Assembly (NCBI GenBank): GCA_964020055.1
Contig: OZ026533.1
Span: 682,001 to 746,000 of the forward strand
Direction of reading: 5' to 3'
DNA: 64,000 nucleotides
From: G964020055 sp964020055
GTDB lineage: Bacteria > Pseudomonadota > Alphaproteobacteria > WRAU01 > Hepatincolaceae
Shown: positions 1-8,193 of the stretch, piece after piece
Layout: each line of letters opens with the position of its first letter
Numbering within the stretch: the first letter of the stretch is position 1
Program-made: the position numbers and the translations under genes
The notes under the pieces: model-generated
Seen by the model: only the letters and a program-made list of their open reading frames with translations
What the model was told of the DNA's origin: nothing
Databases searched by the model: none

Positions 1-129
1 TTCAATATCTTTATGTAAAGTTTCTTCCCAACACAACAACTCTCTTTCAAAATAAGCTAGCATTTTATCGTTCATGAATTCTTCATTGGTAGATGGTGTG
101 TAACCTTCTAAAGAGATTAGTTTTTTCAT
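1..129 (-). CDS. dksA: DksA-type RNA polymerase-binding regulator, N-terminal 43 residues (cut by window edge)
   Basis: Only the first 43 codons are visible, running off the left edge. The start reads MKKLISLEGYTPSTNEEFMN and continues with a YFERELLCWEE segment. This matches the opening of alphaproteobacterial DksA (GYxPSxxExFMN...YFxxKLxxW). DksA enters the RNA polymerase secondary channel and, with ppGpp, tunes transcription of rRNA and other genes. The coiled-coil tip and zinc finger lie outside the window and cannot be checked. An AAGGA Shine-Dalgarno sits about 6 nt before the ATG. The gene is divergent from ctrA across a 238-bp gap. Confidence 0.8.
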   Translation of the reverse strand, partial: MKKLISLEGYTPSTNEEFMNDKMLAYFERELLCWEETLHKDIE

Positions 130-367
130 TATTATTCCTTGTTTTTATTTTGTTTTTATTGCAATTTTTTATTCCTATTGTGTACTATTTATCATCTATT
201 ATTTGTTTAAAATATTATAAGTTAATCTACCTTAGGTTGTAAATATTTATTTGTGAATATTTTATTTATTTTATATTTAAATTCTATTATCAAGTATAGA
301 AAAATGTTAATATTAATTAACAGATAATTATATTTGCTATCATATAAATATATTTCAAAGGTATAGA

Positions 368-1051
368 ATGAAAATACTTATAATTGAAGATGATAAACCA
401 CTAGCTACTACTATAAAACTTGTATTTAAAAAATTAAATATCTCTTCTGATCATGCAGCAACAGGGGAAGAAGGAAAAGATTTTTTAGCTAGCTATTCTT
501 ATGATTTAATATTATTAGATGTTTTATTACCTGACATGACGGGTTTTGAATTTTTAAAATATATACGAGAAGATAAAATTACAACTCCTGTTCTGATATT
601 ATCAGGTTTGAATGATAGTAAAGATAAAATTCAAGGTTTGAATCATGGAGCCGATGACTATTTGACTAAACCTTTTAATAAAGATGAGCTGATTGCTAGG
701 GTTAATGCCATTGTAAGAAGGTCACAAGGACATTCTCAACAAGTTATAACTATTGGTGATTTGAATATATATTTAGAAAATAAACAAATTTCTATAAATG
801 GAACTAATGTAGCTGTAACTAAAAAGGAATATTCTATTTTAGAAACCTTAGCTTTGAAAAAAGGTAAAGTTGTATCTAAAGAACAATTATTGGATCATCT
901 ATATAACGATTTAGAAGAAGAACCAGGTGGAAAAATTATTGATGTATTTGTTTGTAAATTAAGAAAAAAATTAAGCAAAATATCAGGGAAAAATTATATT
1001 CATACTATATGGGGTCTTGGGTACATGATTAATCTTTCTGAAGAAAAATAA
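368..1051 (+). CDS. ctrA: CtrA-type response regulator (OmpR family)
   Basis: Cell-cycle transcription factor with an N-terminal receiver domain (about residues 1-120) and a C-terminal winged-helix DNA-binding domain (about 127-222). The acidic pocket E7-D8-D9, phospho-acceptor D51 (LILLDVLLPDMTG) and K101 (DDYLTKPF) are all present, so phosphorylation should be intact. The linker VRRSQGH and the IIDVFVCKLRKKL helix are CtrA hallmarks rather than generic OmpR features. An AAAGG ribosome site precedes the ATG. It is convergent with chpT, with only 5 bp between the stops. In Caulobacter, CtrA receives phosphate from ChpT and binds TTAA-N7-TTAA sites; target sites here were not established. At 227 aa its length is normal for the family. 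Confidence 0.93.
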   Translation: MKILIIEDDKPLATTIKLVFKKLNISSDHAATGEEGKDFLASYSYDLILLDVLLPDMTGFEFLKYIREDKITTPVLILSGLNDSKDKIQGLNHGADDYLTKPFNKDELIARVNAIVRRSQGHSQQVITIGDLNIYLENKQISINGTNVAVTKKEYSILETLALKKGKVVSKEQLLDHLYNDLEEEPGGKIIDVFVCKLRKKLSKISGKNYIHTIWGLGYMINLSEEK

Positions 1052-1056
1052 CTATT

Positions 1057-1713
1057 TTATTTATATTTTAAAGCTATTTTAAATTCCCTATTATTTTCAC
1101 TATAAACTTCTAAATTTGCATTTATTTCGTTAACCAATAAGTATGTATAATAACTATGAATATTTCTAGCTGTTAATTTACTAGTATCTATTTGGCCTTT
1201 TAGTGCCATTATATTATCATCGCTCAAACGAATATTATCTCCTTCAACAGATATAGCAAGTCCTAATGTATTATCTATTTCTTTTGCATATATTATCATT
1301 CTAGTTTTATCGTGAATAATACCAAAAATCACAAAAAATATGTTCATTAATAATTTTAAATTCTTATTATCTGCATATTTTGATATTAAAGTATCAGATC
1401 CTTCACCCCATTGAACATTAGTATTTTTATCTATAAATAAATCTTGTATTAGTTTTTTAACTTCTGCAAAGCCTGAGGCATCATTACCTAAAGATGCAGA
1501 TCCTAACGCCATTCTAATAAAAGAGAGTCTGTTTTTTAATGATTCAGCACTTTTAGCAGCAATTTCTACTGCTTCTATATTATTATCACTTGGGATTTTC
1601 TTTGCGTCTTCTTGAATTATTTTAATAACAAAATCTAAATTACCTGCTGGATTTATCAAATCATGACAAATACGTGAGCATAAAATAGAAATAATAGAAA
1701 AATCTACCTTCAT
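1057..1713 (-). CDS. chpT: ChpT-like histidine phosphotransferase
   Basis: Predicted cytoplasmic phosphotransferase that relays phosphate from the hybrid kinase CckA to CtrA. The opening helix carries C-S-R-I-C-H17-D-L-I-N-P-A-G, matching the ChpT/DHp signature L-C-x-R-x-C-H-D-x-x-x-P-x-G; H17 is the expected phospho-histidine. The C-terminal half resembles the degenerate Bergerat ATPase fold of ChpT and lacks convincing ATP-binding N, G1 and G2 boxes, as expected for a protein that does not bind ATP. A GGAATAAC ribosome site precedes the ATG. It lies tail-to-tail with ctrA, its expected partner. No cckA is visible here. The sequence outside the histidine motif is divergent, so the call rests on the motif and context. 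Confidence 0.8.
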   Translation of the reverse strand: MKVDFSIISILCSRICHDLINPAGNLDFVIKIIQEDAKKIPSDNNIEAVEIAAKSAESLKNRLSFIRMALGSASLGNDASGFAEVKKLIQDLFIDKNTNVQWGEGSDTLISKYADNKNLKLLMNIFFVIFGIIHDKTRMIIYAKEIDNTLGLAISVEGDNIRLSDDNIMALKGQIDTSKLTARNIHSYYTYLLVNEINANLEVYSENNREFKIALKYK

Positions 1714-1831
1714 AATAAGTTATTCCTAGTGTAATATAAGTAATATAGTTGTACATGTTAATGAAATATATTTATCTTTCATTAATCTACATATATTATA
1801 GATTATATATAAATTATTATTACATAAAAAT

Positions 1832-2554
1832 ATGAAAATTTGTTTTCTCTCTTCGAAATCGAAAAAAAGTACTAGTTTGAAAAAACAAATGATAACCAAA
1901 TACGGTAATAATTCTGTAGAAGAAGCAGAATTTTTTGTGTGTTTAGGTGGCGATGGTTTTATGTTACATTCAATACATAACTATTCTATTTACAATAAAC
2001 CTTTTTATGGTATAAATTGTGGTAGTGTAGGTTTTTTATTAAATAAATACAATAATGCTCATCTACCAGATAATATAAATAAAGCCAAAACCCTTATATT
2101 AGACCCTTTAAAAACTACTTTTGAAAACATATTTGGAGATGTTACAGAACATATTTCTTTTAATGAAGTTTCATTTATGAGAGCAACAGCTATGGCAGCT
2201 CATTTGGAAATAAAAGTAAATGGAAGTGTTATATTAGATAAGTTAGTAGCAGATGGTATTCTAATTGCAACACCTGCAGGAAGTAATGCTTATAATCTTG
2301 CCTGTGGAGGTGAAAAAATTCCTTTTAATTCTAATAAATTAGTACTCACGTCTATAAACTCTTTTGCTCCATTACGATGGAAAGGGCAATTTCTAAATAA
2401 TATAGATAAATTAGAAATAAAAAATATATCAGCAAAACAATATAGAAAAGTAAATATGTTTTATGATTTTAAACAAAAAAATAATTTATTATCTTGTTGT
2501 ATTACAACTTGTAAAGAACAATCCGCAAAACTACTATTGTTAGACAAGATATAG
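1832..2554 (+). CDS. nadK: NAD kinase
   Basis: ATP-dependent NAD kinase that phosphorylates NAD to NADP in the cytoplasm. The diagnostic GGDG motif is at residues 39-42 (FVCLGGDGFML). It is followed by YGINCGSVGFLLN, the N-G-x-x-G-F-L type motif of the family, and by ADGILIATPAGSNAYNLACGG, which corresponds to the conserved D-G-x-x-x-x-T-P-x-G-S-x-A-Y segment. At 240 aa it is slightly short but within the range seen in reduced alphaproteobacteria. No clear Shine-Dalgarno precedes the ATG. lptF follows 22 bp downstream on the same strand, suggesting co-transcription. It is divergent from chpT. Confidence 0.92.
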   Translation: MKICFLSSKSKKSTSLKKQMITKYGNNSVEEAEFFVCLGGDGFMLHSIHNYSIYNKPFYGINCGSVGFLLNKYNNAHLPDNINKAKTLILDPLKTTFENIFGDVTEHISFNEVSFMRATAMAAHLEIKVNGSVILDKLVADGILIATPAGSNAYNLACGGEKIPFNSNKLVLTSINSFAPLRWKGQFLNNIDKLEIKNISAKQYRKVNMFYDFKQKNNLLSCCITTCKEQSAKLLLLDKI

Positions 2555-2576
2555 TATACAATTGGAATTTTAATTT

Positions 2577-3677
2577 ATGACAACAAGAATAGAACTATAT
2601 TTCGCAAAAAAAATTTTAATAAATTTTTCCATAATTTTAATAGTCTTATCAGGAATTTTGATATTAATACAACTAATACAAATGTTAGATTTAGTTATTA
2701 ATAAAGGTGTAGGTATTGTAGAATTATTTAAAATTGTTATTCTTGTTTTACCTAACATATTGACTGATTTGTTACCTTTTGCATTGTTAGGCTCTATTAT
2801 CTTCACATGGTCATCTATGAACAATAATAATGAGATGATAATAATTCAAAGCTTAGGGATAACACCATATAAATTGACTATAGTTATACTAAAAATATCT
2901 TTATTAATAACCATCATAAATGCTATTTTAATTAGCTACCTAGCCCCTGTGACTTATTCTAAATTTAGAAATCTTAGTTCGGTTATTAAAGATAATTTTA
3001 ATGTAAACTTATTAGATGTTAAAAAATTCACAAAATTATCTAAAGATAATACAATATATATATCTTCTTTAGAAAATAATACTTTTAAAAATATCATTAT
3101 ATATGATACATCAGATCAAACTCAAATATCACTAATTCATGCAGAAGATGGTTATTTAGATCTAACTTCACAAACAGACAAAATACTGTTAGTTATGTCA
3201 ACTGTTAACATACAAATACAATCTAATATCAATAGTGATGTGTCATATTTAAATGTTGATAAATTTATCTTTCCGATTAATACTAAAACATCACAAAATA
3301 AAAAAAATAAGAAAATTTCAGAATATACTTTATATGAAATATTAAATAATAACCAATCCGTTATAAATATTAATAACAAAACCAAAGATTTTTCTAAAGA
3401 AATCAGTTATAGAGTTTTTAATATTATTGTTTTAATGATATTTTCAATTATTTGTGCTTTTTTCTTTATATTTCATGCCTTTTCTAGAAGAAACAACAAC
3501 TTAAAACCTATTTTATTTTCTATAGCTTGCGCTATAATAATAAAATCTTTAAATGGAATATCATATATCATAATAAATAGCTTATTGATATATAACATTA
3601 TATTAATAGTACCAATTATAATTAGTTTGTACATGATTTATATAATAAAATCACCAAATATAAAATATTATAAATGA
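2577..3677 (+). CDS. lptF: LPS export ABC transporter permease, LptF/LptG family (LptF-like)
   Basis: Inner-membrane permease of the Lpt machine that moves lipopolysaccharide toward the outer membrane. Three transmembrane segments are visible in the N-terminal third (about residues 12-36, 55-80 and 100-125), then a periplasmic beta-jellyroll-like stretch (about 130-260), then three C-terminal membrane segments (about 280-360): the usual YjgP/YjgQ layout. The stretch with YISSLENNTFKNIIIYD and LIHAEDG fits alphaproteobacterial LptF better than LptG, but the two are hard to separate by eye. The 366-aa length is typical. It follows nadK by 22 bp; no partner lptG is in view. It implies that the cell still exports LPS or a related glycolipid. 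Confidence 0.82.
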   Translation: MTTRIELYFAKKILINFSIILIVLSGILILIQLIQMLDLVINKGVGIVELFKIVILVLPNILTDLLPFALLGSIIFTWSSMNNNNEMIIIQSLGITPYKLTIVILKISLLITIINAILISYLAPVTYSKFRNLSSVIKDNFNVNLLDVKKFTKLSKDNTIYISSLENNTFKNIIIYDTSDQTQISLIHAEDGYLDLTSQTDKILLVMSTVNIQIQSNINSDVSYLNVDKFIFPINTKTSQNKKNKKISEYTLYEILNNNQSVININNKTKDFSKEISYRVFNIIVLMIFSIICAFFFIFHAFSRRNNNLKPILFSIACAIIIKSLNGISYIIINSLLIYNIILIVPIIISLYMIYIIKSPNIKYYK

Positions 3678-3687
3678 TTTTTTCTTA

Positions 3688-4248
3688 TCATCTAGTTTTC
3701 TTTTTATATTTATTAATTAATGGTAATTGAACAAGTAAAAATATTAAAGTTAAAAGTGGAATTATGAAAACTTTAAAATTAACCCATGTATTAGTGCTAT
3801 AATTTCTCCATACAATCTCATTTAGTGAAGCTAAAAATACAAAAAATATGATCCATAATATATTTAATATTTTCCACCCTTGTACCTTTAAATATAACCT
3901 ATCACCAAAAGTTATTCTTAACATATTTCTTTTCATAACATATGTTGTACACAAACCTAAAGCAAAACACAAATTTATAACTGTGATTTTTATTTTTATA
4001 AAATTAGCATTATTAAAAAATAATGTTAAGCCACCAAACACTACAGCTAATATACACGTTATAATAGAAATCATATGAAAATGTTTAGTGTACACATAAC
4101 TTGCAATTAAATTAAATATACCTGCTATCATTAGTGCCATAGTTGCAACTAAAATATCAACTTCCCTACTTATTATGAAAAATATAATCAACGGAAGGAA
4201 TTCCATAATTATAGGATAAGTCTTTTTTTTCTTTTTGATATTGCTCAT
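3688..4248 (-). CDS. yciB: YciB/IspA-family inner-membrane septation protein
   Basis: Integral membrane protein of the YciB (intracellular septation protein A) family, linked to cell-envelope integrity and septation; its biochemical role is not settled. Five hydrophobic segments are visible across 186 aa. The family signature near residues 141-158, ASLNEIVWRNYSTNTWVNFK, is well preserved, as is FLPLIIFFI near the N-terminus. The AGGA ribosome site before its ATG overlaps the lipB stop codon, and the two genes are 9 bp apart, so lipB and yciB are probably translated from one message. It converges on lptF with a 10-bp gap. Confidence 0.88.
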   Translation of the reverse strand: MSNIKKKKKTYPIIMEFLPLIIFFIISREVDILVATMALMIAGIFNLIASYVYTKHFHMISIITCILAVVFGGLTLFFNNANFIKIKITVINLCFALGLCTTYVMKRNMLRITFGDRLYLKVQGWKILNILWIIFFVFLASLNEIVWRNYSTNTWVNFKVFIIPLLTLIFLLVQLPLINKYKKKTR

Positions 4249-4257
4249 TTATTTGTC

Positions 4258-4905
4258 CTAATATTCAAAATAATTACTAAATTTAGTTTTCAATTCTGTA
4301 TCAAAATCTTCTAGAGAAATATCTACTCCTAAATCTTTAAGAGAAGTTACTCCGTCTTCCTTTATACCACATGGAATAATAGCATTATAATTAGTAAGAT
4401 TTGGTTTTATATTTATTGCAATGCCATGATATGCAACCCATCTAGATAATCTAATTCCTAATGCGGCTATCTTAAACCATTGCGAACTATTTGGTTTTTT
4501 TACCCAAACTCCAATAAGACCATCTCTTAAATAACCTTTAATGCCAAAAACATATAAAGTATCTATTATCCAATTCTGCAAATTATTTATATATAAAGTT
4601 ATGTCTTTACATAACGATAAATCAATTATGGGATAGACTATTCTTTGTCCTAACCCATGGTAGGTAAACTTTCCACCTCTTTTTGTATCAATAATAGGTA
4701 CGCCATTATTATATAATAGATCTGTGTTTTTTGCAGCAGTTCCTTTTGTGTAAACATCAAAATTTTCAACTAACATTATTATGCTATCTGTTAGTTCTCC
4801 TTTTTTTATGTTATTAACAAAATCTTCCATTTTGTTCACTGAAACATTATAATTTACAGGAGAAGGAGATATGTCCCAAGAAGGTTTATTTATTCTTAAT
4901 TTCAT
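4258..4905 (-). CDS. lipB: Octanoyltransferase LipB (lipoate biosynthesis)
   Basis: Transfers octanoate from acyl carrier protein to the lipoyl domains of 2-oxoacid dehydrogenases and the glycine cleavage H protein, in the cytoplasm. Visible motifs are RGGKFTYHGLGQRIVYPI (about residues 76-93), the catalytic lysine K145 in FKIAALGIR, the WVAYHGIAINI segment, and catalytic C179 in NAIIPCGI. The lysine-cysteine pair marks an active LipB rather than a lipoate-protein ligase. The 215-aa length is normal. No obvious Shine-Dalgarno precedes the ATG. It is probably co-transcribed with yciB downstream. lipA was not seen in the window. Confidence 0.93.
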   Translation of the reverse strand: MKLRINKPSWDISPSPVNYNVSVNKMEDFVNNIKKGELTDSIIMLVENFDVYTKGTAAKNTDLLYNNGVPIIDTKRGGKFTYHGLGQRIVYPIIDLSLCKDITLYINNLQNWIIDTLYVFGIKGYLRDGLIGVWVKKPNSSQWFKIAALGIRLSRWVAYHGIAINIKPNLTNYNAIIPCGIKEDGVTSLKDLGVDISLEDFDTELKTKFSNYFEY

Positions 4906-5083
4906 TTAAATTTATAATACGATTAATTAGTATGAGTGCTATACTAGTTTAAATACTCTATAACACCTGTGATAATACTACATTTTTATGAAAAAATTAA
5001 TTTTTAATTATGTATACTTGTAAAAGTTATAGTATTAATCAATATTTCATATAATTATTAATAAATCTACAAGTCGGGTCAAT

Positions 5084-6472
5084 ATGTTAGGTCAAAATAA
5101 CAAAGAAAAAAACATCAAAAACTATTCTAAGGAAGGGAACTTTTTTATATATGTAGAACAAGACAATTTTAAAGATGCTGTAGAAGTATTAAAAGATATG
5201 CATATATCAGAAGCCTGTAACTTACTTGACAGGCTTATATCTGGCCCTATACGTGAAATACTAGTGCTTTTAGATATTCCTTTTTATATAACAGCAATGC
5301 CATGGCTAACCCCAGATATTATAAGATTACTTCCTGATACTATTGGTATGGAAATGATTTTTGAAATAGTTAGAGGAATTAATAATAAAGATACAATTCA
5401 TTATTTAGTAGAAGTTTTAGATGAAGAAGATGCACAATTAATTCTTGATGAAATATCTTTCTATGATAGAAAGATATTAGAAAATATTTTGAATTATCCA
5501 GAAGAATCAGCTGGTAGATTGATGCAAACTACAGTAATTAGTGTTTTAGATAGCTGGAATGTGAAACAATGTTTAAACTATATAAAAAATATTTTTCAAG
5601 TTAGTAACTTTTTAAATGATAATAATATTTCTGAAGTATTTATAGTCAATGATAAAAATCAACCTGTAGGAGTTGTTTCTTTATCCAAAATAATTATAGC
5701 AAACGAAAACCTACAAATAACTACAATAAAAGATGAAAATTTCAAAACCATACCAACAAATATGGACCAAGAAGAAGTAGCTTTCTTATTTAAAACAAGA
5801 GGATTTTTAAGTGCTCCTGTTGTCAATGATAACAATGTATTAGTTGGATATATCTCAATAGAAAGTATAATTGACGTTGTATACAAAGAAAGTGAAGAAG
5901 ATTTATCACTTATTGCAGGTACAGGTAGCAATAAACAAGGTTTTATTGGAAACATTTTTGTGTCTGCATTAACTAGATCTAAATGGTTATCATTCAATTT
6001 AATAGAAGCGGCTCTAATTCCTTTCATTGTTATTTATTTTGATGATGTATTAACAAAATATGTAATTCTTACCGCGCTTATACAGTTTGTTGTAGCATTA
6101 GGAGGCAATACGGGTATGCAAAGTTTGTCTGTTACTATGCGTGAACTTACATTAAAAAGAATATCACCTTCAAATGCAACCAAACATATTACAAGAGAAC
6201 TTTTGATGGCTTTCATTAACGCATGTATGCTTGGTGTTATAGGACTATTATGGGGGATATTTTGGGGAGGTGGTTATATGGTAGCAATAGTTGCTTTTTT
6301 AGCTGTTTTTGTAAATGTGATTTTAGGGGTTATTTTTGGAACGCTATATCCTATGCTATTTAAATCTTTCAAAATAGATCCTGCTGTTGCATCTTCAGTA
6401 TGTGTTACAACTTCAAATGATGTATTAGGATTCTTTATAGTACTTTATATAGCTCATATTTTGTTAATTTAG
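5084..6472 (+). CDS. mgtE: MgtE-family magnesium transporter
   Basis: Magnesium channel/transporter of the inner membrane. The N-terminal superhelical MgtE_N domain spans about residues 25-140, followed by the linker YPEESAGRLMQ and two CBS domains (about 150-275) that sense cytoplasmic Mg2+. Five membrane segments follow (about 300-462). Pore-lining signatures are LGGNTGMQSL near residue 342 and DPAVASSVCVTTSNDVLGF near 435, which holds the ion-coordinating aspartate of the family. The 462-aa length is typical. Its stop overlaps the 3' end of the convergent pseudouridine synthase gene by 9 bp. No riboswitch was recognised in the 178-bp upstream gap. Confidence 0.93.
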   Translation: MLGQNNKEKNIKNYSKEGNFFIYVEQDNFKDAVEVLKDMHISEACNLLDRLISGPIREILVLLDIPFYITAMPWLTPDIIRLLPDTIGMEMIFEIVRGINNKDTIHYLVEVLDEEDAQLILDEISFYDRKILENILNYPEESAGRLMQTTVISVLDSWNVKQCLNYIKNIFQVSNFLNDNNISEVFIVNDKNQPVGVVSLSKIIIANENLQITTIKDENFKTIPTNMDQEEVAFLFKTRGFLSAPVVNDNNVLVGYISIESIIDVVYKESEEDLSLIAGTGSNKQGFIGNIFVSALTRSKWLSFNLIEAALIPFIVIYFDDVLTKYVILTALIQFVVALGGNTGMQSLSVTMRELTLKRISPSNATKHITRELLMAFINACMLGVIGLLWGIFWGGGYMVAIVAFLAVFVNVILGVIFGTLYPMLFKSFKIDPAVASSVCVTTSNDVLGFFIVLYIAHILLI

Positions 6473-7513
6473 AGGATTTATATAGTTTAAACCTAATATA
6501 GAAATTGCATTTATAAAATCTTCTGGTAATGGAGCTTTTACCAATATTGTTTCTTCATTATAAATAAATTTAATCGAATAAGAATGTAACATAATTCTCA
6601 TAATGTTACAGTTGTGAGACATATTTTTTTTGTAGCCGTATTTAAAATCTCCAATAATTGGAGAGTTACAGGCTAAAGCTAAATGTGCTCTTATTTGATG
6701 TTTTCTACCGGTTTCTAAAATAGCTTCTAAAAATACTGTTTTAGATTTTGGACTTCTATTTAAAATAGTAAAATGAGTTTTTGCTTCTTTACCACTATAA
6801 TCAATTTCCATTATTTCATAATTATCAATAGCTTTTGCTAATGGTTGATTTACAGAAAATTCAGTTTCTTTTAAGTTATCGTAAGCTATTGCATTATATT
6901 TTTTTTCAATTTGATTATTACTTAACATATAACTTATATCTGTTGCGGCTTTTTTTGTTCTTGCTATAACTAAAATACCAGTTGTATCCTTATCTAGTCT
7001 ATGTACTATGTGAGGTTTATTAGAATATTCAAACTTTAAACCTTCTAAGCAATCAGCTATACTAATTGAAACTTTTGTACCTCCTTGTACAGCTAAACCA
7101 AAAGGTTTGTTTATTATAATAAAAGCATCATTTTTATATAAAATACAATTTTTTAAAATTTCTATAGTATTATGTAACAATTTTTTGGGAATGATTTTAT
7201 TAGAAACTGTTTTTAAATTTTGAAATTGGTTATCAGCAAATAACAATTTTGGTATAGATATAACATCATTTGAAGAAATAATGCCGTCATATTTATATTT
7301 TTTTGAATTTAGTTTGATTAAACCTTTTCTTATAAATTTTTGAATGATACTATAAGGTATTTTAGGATATAAAAGTTTTATATATTTATCTATTCTAGTT
7401 GTAGAAGAAATATCTTTTACAAAAATATCAATTTTATTTGAAATCTGAGAATTATTTATTTTGTTACCTTCAGTTATTAGATTATATGTTTTAGTAGTTG
7501 AAGCTATAAGCAA
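6464..7513 (-). CDS. rluC: RluA-family large-subunit rRNA pseudouridine synthase (RluC/RluD-like)
   Basis: Converts specific 23S rRNA uridines to pseudouridine. An S4 RNA-binding domain (about residues 39-85, TRIDKYIKLLYP...KFIRKGLIKLN) precedes the catalytic domain with HRLDKDTTGILVIAR near residue 170, containing the catalytic aspartate, and later TGRKHQIRAHLA. The S4 domain excludes RluA itself; RluC versus RluD specificity cannot be decided. The start is uncertain: the longest frame opens with TTG inside the preceding outer-membrane gene and has no good ribosome site. A GAAGG further in precedes only ATA/ATT codons. It is the last gene of the minus-strand group behind rplQ and overlaps mgtE tail-to-tail. 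Confidence 0.9.
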   Translation of the reverse strand: MLIASTTKTYNLITEGNKINNSQISNKIDIFVKDISSTTRIDKYIKLLYPKIPYSIIQKFIRKGLIKLNSKKYKYDGIISSNDVISIPKLLFADNQFQNLKTVSNKIIPKKLLHNTIEILKNCILYKNDAFIIINKPFGLAVQGGTKVSISIADCLEGLKFEYSNKPHIVHRLDKDTTGILVIARTKKAATDISYMLSNNQIEKKYNAIAYDNLKETEFSVNQPLAKAIDNYEIMEIDYSGKEAKTHFTILNRSPKSKTVFLEAILETGRKHQIRAHLALACNSPIIGDFKYGYKKNMSHNCNIMRIMLHSYSIKFIYNEETILVKAPLPEDFINAISILGLNYINPLN

Positions 7514-8186
7514 CTCTTAGCATAATAGACTGGACTTTTTTATTATCCTCTTTACTAAATCTTACATACGATGTATTGTTGTTATCATCTGCTAGCTTTT
7601 TATCATATGTTATGTTGTTTTTATAATTTTTTACAGAATAATTAACATAAAAAGCAATATTATTATATGAAATTCCTATAAAAGCTCCATAAAAATAATC
7701 ATTAACCACTATTCCTTTTTGATAAATTATATCACCAGCAGATTTGCCAGCTATTTGTGTATCTGTTAATTCATACTTATTATATACACCTGTGCCATTA
7801 GATAAACCAGCATTTAAACCATAAATAAAGTTTATATTATCTGTTATAGCTTCTGATTTTTTAATGAAAATATAAATAGGAACAGCATTTATATATGCTT
7901 CTTTATTTTGTATAGAGTTTGGGCTATAATTTTTAAAACCATTTACTTTATTTATTAAAGTTTCAGAATTCCCTATACTATACCTAGCATAAGCAACTCC
8001 TAATCCCCCTTTTACAGTACTAAATATCGGAAGACTTACTTCTATTGCTGGTAAAAATGTTGTGTTTTTATTATTTCCTGTGGCAAAATCAACACCTAAA
8101 GAAGGTTCTATTTCTAAATTTAGTGCATAGGCATTAGATAATGGTAATAATAAGAATAAAAATAATCTTTTAAAAATAATTTTCAT
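7491..8186 (-). CDS. Outer-membrane beta-barrel protein, unknown function
   Basis: A 231-aa protein with a classical signal peptide: basic start MKIIFKR, hydrophobic core and an AYA-L cleavage site near residue 21. The mature part alternates polar and hydrophobic residues in short strands (FLPAIEVSLPIF, GGLGVAYARYS, FYGAFIGISYNNIAFYVNYS) and ends in RVAYSFNY, whose final aromatic residue is typical of BAM-assembled barrels. It is probably an eight-stranded barrel of the OmpA/OmpW/Opa-like class; no specific family was recognised. It lies 7 bp after the DegP-type protease, which commonly handles such barrels in the periplasm, and its end overlaps the following pseudouridine synthase by 23 bp. 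Confidence 0.72.
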   Translation of the reverse strand: MKIIFKRLFLFLLLPLSNAYALNLEIEPSLGVDFATGNNKNTTFLPAIEVSLPIFSTVKGGLGVAYARYSIGNSETLINKVNGFKNYSPNSIQNKEAYINAVPIYIFIKKSEAITDNINFIYGLNAGLSNGTGVYNKYELTDTQIAGKSAGDIIYQKGIVVNDYFYGAFIGISYNNIAFYVNYSVKNYKNNITYDKKLADDNNNTSYVRFSKEDNKKVQSIMLRVAYSFNY

Positions 8187-8193
8187 GTATACC

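Noticed and set aside
307..320. Three TTAA half-sites upstream of ctrA as a CtrA autoregulation box
   Set aside because: The outer half-sites are 6 nt apart instead of 7, and TTAA is frequent by chance in this AT-rich DNA.
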